The notes beneath the pieces are model-generated. The model did no database searches, was not told the origin of the DNA, and saw only the letters and a list, made by a program, of their open reading frames with translations. Shown piece after piece: positions 42,387 to 48,344 of a stretch of 48,344 nucleotides of DNA (the stretch's first letter is position 1; every line of letters starts with the position of its first letter). The position numbers and the translations under genes are program-made. Source of the stretch: Pedobacter sp. (GTDB taxonomy: Bacteria; Bacteroidota; Bacteroidia; Sphingobacteriales; Sphingobacteriaceae); the NCBI GenBank assembly GCA_025351765.1, contig JANXVH010000096.1, forward strand, positions 1 through 48,344, written 5' to 3'.

Positions 42387-43604
42387 ATGAAAATACAAGT
42401 ACATTTCTTATCGTATTGCATTTTGGCTTTAACCGCATTTCCTGCAGCCGCACAACAATTTCCTATTCCTTTAAATGATACGACTTCGGTTCCTGTTTTG
42501 CCAGAGACTCCGTTGTTCATGAATTATAATTTTGACTACAAGAACAGGCTGGATTCTATCCAAAAAACTGTTCCCCTTGCTTATAATGAACACGTTCAAA
42601 AGTATATAGACGTTTACAGCGGCAGAAAGGAGATGATGGGAAAAATGCTTGGACTTTCTGAATATTATTTTCCAATCTTTGAAAAAGCATTAGAGAGCTA
42701 TCATATTCCAAATGAAATTAAGTACTTACCCATCATAGAATCGTCAATGAACCCCCATGCAGTGTCTAGGGTTGGTGCTACGGGATTGTGGCAATTTATG
42801 TATGCAACGGCAAAGGGGTATGGTTTGAGCATAGATAATTACGTTGATGAACGAAAAGATCCCATACAAGCTAGTTACGCCGCCGCTGCTTATTTCCGAG
42901 AGGCGTACGACCAATTGGGCGACTGGGTTTTAGCTATTGCTGCTTATAATTGCGGAATGGGTGCGGTAAAACGGGCTATGGAGAAGGCAAATTCTAATGA
43001 CTTTTGGGCCATCAGACGTTTTCTGCCAACGGAAACCAGGAATTATGTGCCAGCATTTATTGCTGCCGTTTATGTGATGAGTTGTCCGGATAAACATCAA
43101 ATTAGGACACAACGGTCTGCTTTTTTGAAAAACACCGATACCATACAAGTCAATCGATTTATTTCACTTTCTACGCTTGCTAAGGCAATGAATATGGAAG
43201 ATGAAGATTTGTTTAGTCTTAACCCATCTTACAGAAAAAAGATCGTGAATGGATCCGAGTCCGCTCCGAAGCGGGTTATTTTGCCAAAGGTCAGTTTGGC
43301 AGATTTTGCCTTGCTTTATGATGTGTTAAATAAGGAAGAAGAGCCTGAAATGAGAGTTTTGCTGGCTTCTAACATGGTTCATAGCGTATCAAGAAGGGTG
43401 AGTGTTAAAATGAAAAGCCTGTTTTTTTACCATAGGGTAGCCTTTGGACAGAGTCTTGGAAACATTGCTAACAAGTACCACGTGGAGGTGCAGGATCTGA
43501 AAGTTTGGAATAAATTGAAAAGCTCAGGTATTGTTCCGGGACAAAAGTTAAAAGTTTATAGCGCTCAGGATGAGAAGAGTGGCTCAAGACCATTAGGGGG
43601 CTAA
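42387..43604 (+). CDS. LysM lytic transglycosylase (MltD-like)
   Basis: A 405-aa periplasmic enzyme that cleaves peptidoglycan glycan strands. Signal peptide: HFLSYCILALTAFPAAAQQ. The SLT domain (about 95-230) has the catalytic Glu118 in LPIIESSMNPHAVS, the GATGLWQFMYATA block and AIAAYNCGMGAVKRA. The C-terminal LysM (about 350-400) reads VAFGQSLGNIANKYHVEVQD and then LKVWNKLKSSGIVPGQKLKV, for peptidoglycan binding. The ATG at 42387 is preferred over the GTG at 42381. Confidence 0.92.
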   Translation: MKIQVHFLSYCILALTAFPAAAQQFPIPLNDTTSVPVLPETPLFMNYNFDYKNRLDSIQKTVPLAYNEHVQKYIDVYSGRKEMMGKMLGLSEYYFPIFEKALESYHIPNEIKYLPIIESSMNPHAVSRVGATGLWQFMYATAKGYGLSIDNYVDERKDPIQASYAAAAYFREAYDQLGDWVLAIAAYNCGMGAVKRAMEKANSNDFWAIRRFLPTETRNYVPAFIAAVYVMSCPDKHQIRTQRSAFLKNTDTIQVNRFISLSTLAKAMNMEDEDLFSLNPSYRKKIVNGSESAPKRVILPKVSLADFALLYDVLNKEEEPEMRVLLASNMVHSVSRRVSVKMKSLFFYHRVAFGQSLGNIANKYHVEVQDLKVWNKLKSSGIVPGQKLKVYSAQDEKSGSRPLGG

Positions 43605-43676
43605 TTCACCCTTATTCAATTTGTTTAAATCCATCTTTATTCTATATCTATTGTGCAGTTAAGAAGCCTTTTTTTA

Positions 43677-43708
43677 TTGTAAGGCTATATAAAAGAATTG
43701 TAACTTTG
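43677..43708 (+). promoter_or_regulatory. Full Bacteroidota promoter for maeB-ruvA-sprA
   Basis: TTG (43677-43679), 21 nt, TAACTTTG (43701-43708) matches TTG-N19-21-TAnnTTTG. The predicted start is near 43714 and the ATG is at 43732. The TTG lies inside the loop of a 6-bp inverted repeat, AGCCTT (43665-43670) and AAGGCT (43681-43686). Confidence 0.7.
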
Positions 43709-43731
43709 ACATTTTACGGATATCCATTTTT

Positions 43732-46047
43732 ATGAGTAAAATCAATAGAAAACAAGATGCTCTTGACTACCATTCGCAGGGGCGTCCGGGAAAGATTCAG
43801 GTTATACCAACCAAGCCTACAAATTCGCAAAGAGATCTGGCCCTGGCTTATTCTCCAGGAGTAGCTGAACCTTGTTTAAGAATAGCCGAAAATAAGGAAG
43901 AAGTTTATAAATACACTGCTAAGGGTAACTTGGTAGCTGTAATTAGTAATGGTACGGCAGTTCTAGGATTAGGTGATATTGGTCCGGAAGCAGGCAAGCC
44001 TGTTATGGAAGGTAAGGGTCTTTTGTTTAAGATTTTTGCGGATATTGATGTGTTCGACTTAGAGCTTGACACCAAGAATGTAGACGATTTTGTAAAAATC
44101 GTTAAGGCTTTGGAGCCAACATTCGGAGGGGTAAATCTTGAAGATATTAAGGCGCCTGAATGCTTTGAAATAGAGCGCAGGTTAAAAGAAGAAATGAACA
44201 TTCCTGTGATGCATGACGACCAACACGGTACTGCTATAATTTCTGCAGCAGCATTGCTAAACGCATGCGAACTTCAGAAGAAGAAAATGGACAAGATTAA
44301 GATTGTAGTAAATGGAGCCGGCGCTGCCGCCATTTCATGTACGAGATTATATGTATCATTAGGTGCTCAGAAGGAAAATATAGTGATGTGCGACCGCTCT
44401 GGTGTAATCAGAGAAACCCGTGAAAATTTGGATGCTATAAAAGCAGAGTTTGCTACCTCAAGGCAGCTATCCACATTGGCAGAGGCTATGAAAGAATCGG
44501 ATGTATTTATTGGCCTTTCTTCCGCTAATTGTGTGAGTCAGGATATGTTAAAATCTATGGCTAAAAATCCCATCGTATTTGCGATGGCCAATCCTGATCC
44601 TGAAATTGCTTACGAGCTTGCTATTAGTGCACGTAAAGATTTGATCATGGCAACTGGACGTTCAGATTACCCTAACCAAGTAAACAACGTATTAGGGTTT
44701 CCTTACATGTTTAGAGGAGCTCTAGATGTGAGGGCAACTGGTATTAACGAGGAAATGAAAATTGCCGCAGTAAAGGCTATTGCAGAACTGGCTAAAGAGT
44801 CTGTACCTGAAGCGGTTAACATGGCATATAATGAGAATAATATCAAGTTTGGTAAATATTACATTATTCCAAAGCCAATGGATATCAGGCTTTTAACTAA
44901 TGTGTCAACAGCTGTTGCAAAAGCTGCAATTAATTCTGGAATTGCCAGGAAGATTATTACTGATTGGGACGCTTATATAGAAGAATTAAAACGCAGGCTT
45001 GGGGGAGATGATGCGATTATGCGTGCGATTACCAATAAGGCTAAATCAGACCCTAAACGTGTAGTTTTTGCTGAGGCTGATAATTATAAAATATTAAAAG
45101 CTGCGCAGATTGTTAAAGATGAGAATGTAGCCATTCCAATTCTGTTAGGTAATAAAGCGGTTATTGAACGGATTATTGAAGAAAATGCGCTTGACCTATC
45201 TGGTGTAAGCATAATTGATCCTTTTGAAGAAAAAGAGCGGGCTAAGAAATACGCAGCGTCTTTATATCAAAAGAGACAGAGAAGAGGTATTACTATGATT
45301 GAGGCCACAAAGATGCTCCGTGATAGAAATTACTTTGGTGCTTCTATGGTTGAATTTGGAGAGGCAGATGCGATGATCTCTGGATTAACTAAGAACTATG
45401 CAACTACTATTAAGCCTGCATTACAGGTGATTGGTACCGAAGAAGGCGTAAATCGTGTTGCAGGAATGTACATGATGATGACAAAAAAAGGGCCTGTCTT
45501 TTTTGGAGATACTACAGTTAATGTGGATCCGACAGTAGAAGAGTTGGTAGACATTACTTTGTTATTGGAACGGGCAGTAAGCAAATTTAATATTACACCC
45601 AGGGTTGCACTTCTCTCGTACTCCAACTTTGGCTCTAATGATGGAGTTAGTCCGGAAAAGGTGCGTAAGGCAGTAAAAATATTGCATGACCAGTACCCAG
45701 AAATAGTAGTTGATGGAGAGATGCAAGGTAATTTTGCTATCAACGGTGAATTGTTGAAAGACAACTTCCCCTTTAGCAGATTAGTTGGCGCACCGGCAAA
45801 TACCTTGATATTTCCAAATTTAGAATCAGGAAATATTGCTTACAAACTATTGCAGGAACTAGGCGAGGCTGAAGCTGTAGGGCCAATCTTGCTTGGTTTA
45901 AAAAAACCAGTACATATTGTGCAATTAGGAAGTTCTGTAAGAGAGATTGTCAATATGGTAACTATTGCTGTTCTGGATGTGCAGGGAAAAGAAGCAGAGC
46001 TCAAATCTAAAAAGAGCGGTTTATTAAAAAGAATTTCAAAAAAATAG
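43732..46047 (+). CDS. maeB: NADP-dependent malic enzyme with phosphotransacetylase-like domain
   Basis: A 771-aa two-domain protein. The malic enzyme part (1-425) shows [30 protein letters not shown] and [14 protein letters not shown], followed by the nucleotide motif [11 protein letters not shown] and SRLPNQVNN-like [15 protein letters not shown]. The C-terminal part (about 430-771) is phosphotransacetylase-like ([20 protein letters not shown] to [16 protein letters not shown]). The MaeB type decarboxylates malate to pyruvate, making NADPH; the second domain is regulatory in known members. It has its own promoter and is followed 3 nt later by ruvA. Confidence 0.95.
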   Translation: MSKINRKQDALDYHSQGRPGKIQVIPTKPTNSQRDLALAYSPGVAEPCLRIAENKEEVYKYTAKGNLVAVISNGTAVLGLGDIGPEAGKPVMEGKGLLFKIFADIDVFDLELDTKNVDDFVKIVKALEPTFGGVNLEDIKAPECFEIERRLKEEMNIPVMHDDQHGTAIISAAALLNACELQKKKMDKIKIVVNGAGAAAISCTRLYVSLGAQKENIVMCDRSGVIRETRENLDAIKAEFATSRQLSTLAEAMKESDVFIGLSSANCVSQDMLKSMAKNPIVFAMANPDPEIAYELAISARKDLIMATGRSDYPNQVNNVLGFPYMFRGALDVRATGINEEMKIAAVKAIAELAKESVPEAVNMAYNENNIKFGKYYIIPKPMDIRLLTNVSTAVAKAAINSGIARKIITDWDAYIEELKRRLGGDDAIMRAITNKAKSDPKRVVFAEADNYKILKAAQIVKDENVAIPILLGNKAVIERIIEENALDLSGVSIIDPFEEKERAKKYAASLYQKRQRRGITMIEATKMLRDRNYFGASMVEFGEADAMISGLTKNYATTIKPALQVIGTEEGVNRVAGMYMMMTKKGPVFFGDTTVNVDPTVEELVDITLLLERAVSKFNITPRVALLSYSNFGSNDGVSPEKVRKAVKILHDQYPEIVVDGEMQGNFAINGELLKDNFPFSRLVGAPANTLIFPNLESGNIAYKLLQELGEAEAVGPILLGLKKPVHIVQLGSSVREIVNMVTIAVLDVQGKEAELKSKKSGLLKRISKK

Positions 46048-46050
46048 CAT

Positions 46051-46635
46051 ATGTACGAGTACATTGATGGCAAGCTAACTTTTAAATGTCCGGCTTACAT
46101 TGTGGTGGAGGCTGCAGGTATAGGTTACCATCTCAATATTTCATTAAATACCTACAGCCTTTTAGGAGACGCCGAGCGGTGTAAGATCTATACTTGGCTT
46201 CACGTAAAGGAAGATGCACATGTCCTATATGGCTTTGCGGATGAGGGAGAGCGAAGGTTGTTCCTTCACTTAATATCTGTATCTGGTATTGGACCTAACA
46301 CAGGTAGAATGATGCTTTCGTCGATTACTCCAAATGAGATACAAACAGCTATTGTCAATGGCGATTTAACTTTAATACAACGCATAAAAGGTATTGGGGT
46401 AAAATCCGCACAGCGATTAGTGCTGGAGTTGCAAGATAAATTAAAGAAAGAAGGTTCGGGATCTTTAATCGCGGCTCCGCTTAACAATACAGTAAGGGAG
46501 GAAGCTTTATCTGCTTTAATGATGTTGGGTTTTGCTAAACCTGCGTCTGAAAAGGCATTGGATAATGCAGTAAAAACGGGTGGTCAGGATTTGTCTGTAG
46601 AACAAATGATCAAATTTGCCTTGAAAAACTTATAA
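46051..46635 (+). CDS. ruvA: Holliday junction branch migration protein RuvA
   Basis: A 194-aa DNA-binding subunit of RuvAB. The OB-fold N-terminus is MYEYIDGKLTFKCPAYIVVE, a bit-by-bit match to the family start; two helix-hairpin-helix motifs follow (SVSGIGPNTGRMML and RIKGIGVKSAQRLVLEL). The C-terminal domain III (145-194) ends SVEQMIKFALKNL and would contact RuvB. It is 10 nt before sprA. Confidence 0.96.
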   Translation: MYEYIDGKLTFKCPAYIVVEAAGIGYHLNISLNTYSLLGDAERCKIYTWLHVKEDAHVLYGFADEGERRLFLHLISVSGIGPNTGRMMLSSITPNEIQTAIVNGDLTLIQRIKGIGVKSAQRLVLELQDKLKKEGSGSLIAAPLNNTVREEALSALMMLGFAKPASEKALDNAVKTGGQDLSVEQMIKFALKNL

Positions 46636-46645
46636 TTTTTTAGAA

Positions 46646-48344
46646 TTGAGAAGACTTTTAACGCTTATTTTCTTTTTAATCGTGTGTTTAGGTGAGCAAC
46701 GTGTTTTTTCACAGGTTTACCCAACTAAGGGTCTTGCAGACACGGGAAAGAATAATTTTAGCATAAAAGAAAAGGCACGTTTAGGAATTAGACCAGTGTC
46801 CAATTCTTTTAATCCGCTTCCAGGAAACTTGCGGAGGACGGTAGAATATGATGCGATTAATAAGCAGTATGTGATCAAGCAAATGCTTGGCGACAAGCAA
46901 ATAGCCATTCCTCAATATCTTACCATTGACGAGTACCAAAGACTGATTAGTAGCGAAATCAAGAGAGAAAATTGGCGCGTGCTTTCCAATCAGGAATTAG
47001 AAGAAGTGCGTAAAACAGGTATTATACCAAGTTTAAAAGTTAACAGCAAAGCGTTTGAACGTATTTTTGGTGGAACTACAATAAATGTTCAGCCTAGGGG
47101 TGAAGCCGAGTTGACATTTTTAGGGCGGATCAATAAAAATGAGAATCCTCTTTTTAATGAACGACAAAGAGTACAAGGAAATTTTGATTTTAATCAGCGG
47201 ATACAGATGGACGTTATTGGGAATATCGGTACCAAGCTGAAGATAAACATGAATTACAATACGGAAGCCCAGTTTGATTTTGAAAACCAGATTAAACTGG
47301 ATTATACTGGAGGGGAAGATGACATCATTAAGAAAATAGAGGCTGGAAATGTTAGTTTGCCTTTAAATACTACATTGATTACTGGAACCCAGGCATTATT
47401 TGGGATTAAAACACAATTGCAATTTGGTAAGTTGAATGTAAACACAATTTTTACACAGCAGAAATCGCAATCACGGGAAATACTAATTCGCAATGGCGCC
47501 CAGCAAAATGAGTTTAAAGTTAGCGGAGACAATTATGAATCCAATAAACATTACTTTTTATCGCAATACTTCAGGAACAACTACAATAAAGCACTTGCAA
47601 GCCCACCAACGATTACCTCTGGTATAATTATTAATAAAATTGAGGTTTGGATTACTAATAAGTCGGGAAATACGCAAGACTCCAGAGATGTGCTTGGCTT
47701 TTTAGATCTAGGGGAAAATAGTCCTTATAATACCGCACAATTGAGTGGTGCAGGTTATTCGGCTTTACCCTCTGGATTTGCCAGTCCGCTGTTTCCAAAG
47801 CCATCAAATAACTTATTAGAAAAATTGCCGCCTGGTTCTAGGCTAACCAATTCTAACGACATCATTTCTTTTTTTCAGGCTAGCGGTGGAACTGATAACT
47901 TTGCCAAGCTGACATACGCACGTAAATTGGCCGACAGAGAGTTTACATTCCATCCAAAACTGGGATATATATCTTTAAATAATGCCTTAAACACTGACGA
48001 AGTATTGGCAGTTTCTTATCGTTACACTTATAATGGTGTAGAATATCAGGTAGGAGAATTCTCTACAGATGTACCATTTGACCAAGCTGCACCTAAAGTG
48101 CTTTTTGCGAAATTACTGAAGAATGAGACTACCAAAACTAATTTACCAACTTGGGACTTGATGATGAAAAACATCTATAGCATAGGAGGTTTTCAGATCA
48201 GTTCACAAAATTTTAAACTTGACATTTTCAGAACAGATGAGGCGAGCGGAATAGAAAGGCCAGTAATTACTGAAGGAGAAAAACTGGATCAATTTAATAA
48301 ACCATTAAAAAATAAGTTGTGGCTGCAGGTTGTTGGTCTAGATA
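46646..48344 (+). CDS. sprA: SprA, type IX secretion outer-membrane channel (5' part)
   Basis: The first 566 codons of a large gene cut by the window edge; SprA proteins are usually above 2000 aa. The product begins with a signal peptide (RRLLTLIFFLIVCLG, likely cleaved after VFSQ). The SprA N-terminal pattern follows: SNSFNPLPGNLRRTVEYD, KQMLGDKQIAIPQYLTIDEY and VQPRGEAELTFLGRINKNEN, then a beta-strand-rich region (LKINMNYNTEAQFDFENQIK). SprA (Sov) is the main channel of the T9SS, needed for gliding and for export of CTD proteins. The start is a TTG at 46646, 10 nt after ruvA; no ATG is available. The ruvA-sprA order is typical of Bacteroidota. Confidence 0.93.
   Translation, partial: MRRLLTLIFFLIVCLGEQRVFSQVYPTKGLADTGKNNFSIKEKARLGIRPVSNSFNPLPGNLRRTVEYDAINKQYVIKQMLGDKQIAIPQYLTIDEYQRLISSEIKRENWRVLSNQELEEVRKTGIIPSLKVNSKAFERIFGGTTINVQPRGEAELTFLGRINKNENPLFNERQRVQGNFDFNQRIQMDVIGNIGTKLKINMNYNTEAQFDFENQIKLDYTGGEDDIIKKIEAGNVSLPLNTTLITGTQALFGIKTQLQFGKLNVNTIFTQQKSQSREILIRNGAQQNEFKVSGDNYESNKHYFLSQYFRNNYNKALASPPTITSGIIINKIEVWITNKSGNTQDSRDVLGFLDLGENSPYNTAQLSGAGYSALPSGFASPLFPKPSNNLLEKLPPGSRLTNSNDIISFFQASGGTDNFAKLTYARKLADREFTFHPKLGYISLNNALNTDEVLAVSYRYTYNGVEYQVGEFSTDVPFDQAAPKVLFAKLLKNETTKTNLPTWDLMMKNIYSIGGFQISSQNFKLDIFRTDEASGIERPVITEGEKLDQFNKPLKNKLWLQVVGLD

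Noticed and set aside
43665..43686. AGCCTT/AAGGCT inverted repeat around the maeB -33 element
   Set aside because: Only 6 bp in AT-rich DNA; possible operator but too weak to list as a finding.

Overview
The window looks like the chromosome of a Sphingobacteriaceae-type Bacteroidota, Pedobacter-like. Evidence: (i) the 5' end of sprA, the type IX secretion outer-membrane channel, behind maeB-ruvA; (ii) promoters of the Bacteroidota form TAnnTTTG, two with a TTG 20-21 nt upstream; (iii) Bacteroidota-typical families (histone H1-like Hc1 protein, DUF4286, DUF4292, paired DUF1800/DUF1501); (iv) AT-rich DNA with weak Shine-Dalgarno signals and several TTG starts. I see no rRNA, tRNA, CRISPR array, insertion sequence or phage gene. 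Most of the window is core genome, with one decayed gene and one gene-poor stretch of about 1 kb.

Layout. 0.1-7.4 kb: an aa3-type cytochrome c oxidase operon (ctaD, ctaA, ctaB, two subunit III genes, subunit IV, a Sco-like gene, a DUF420 gene), then a separately promoted 85-aa CAMC membrane protein. 7.5-11.2 kb: DUF2461, an OmpA-type lipoprotein, DUF4286 and a secreted TPR protein. 11.4-15.7 kb: an S9 peptidase-like lipoprotein lacking its catalytic Ser and His, in an operon with a histidine kinase and an OmpR-type regulator. 15.7-21.5 kb, minus strand: JmjC-like protein, VWA protein, MoxR-like ATPase, membrane metallophosphoesterase and UbiA-like protein. 21.6-25.5 kb: a PQQ/cytochrome c dehydrogenase lipoprotein convergent with a sodium/solute symporter. 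25.6-28.9 kb: DUF1800 and a Tat-exported DUF1501 protein. 28.9-30.8 kb: hemW and an SDR. 31.0-33.0 kb: a histone H1-like gene, a gene desert with a strong minus-strand promoter and a candidate structured RNA, and a WYL regulator. 33.1-36.6 kb: amidohydrolase, a nitronate monooxygenase pseudogene, acylphosphatase and a flippase. 36.6-43.6 kb: dut, TPR, DUF4292, EnvC-like, two TatA-like genes, gatA and a LysM lytic transglycosylase. 43.7 kb to the end: maeB, ruvA and sprA (cut by the window edge).

How it fits together. The first region is a full oxidase biogenesis set: heme A synthesis (ctaA, ctaB), structural subunits and assembly factors. Its unusual point is that the Sco homolog has no cysteine and none of the three copper ligands, while a small periplasm-facing CAMC protein is encoded next door. 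Two other gene products keep a fold but lose catalysis: the S9-like protein beside the kinase and the LytM domain of the EnvC-like protein, the latter as expected for an amidase activator. The window holds a Tat substrate (DUF1501) and two TatA-type genes, but no tatC.

Best candidates for something undescribed: the Cys-free Sco/CAMC/DUF420-EF-hand assembly module; the S9 pseudoenzyme-kinase-regulator operon; the promoter-driven structured RNA at about 31.49-31.63 kb; and an intrinsic-terminator-like hairpin inside the 5' coding region of gatA. All function statements rest on reading motifs by eye; no database search was run.
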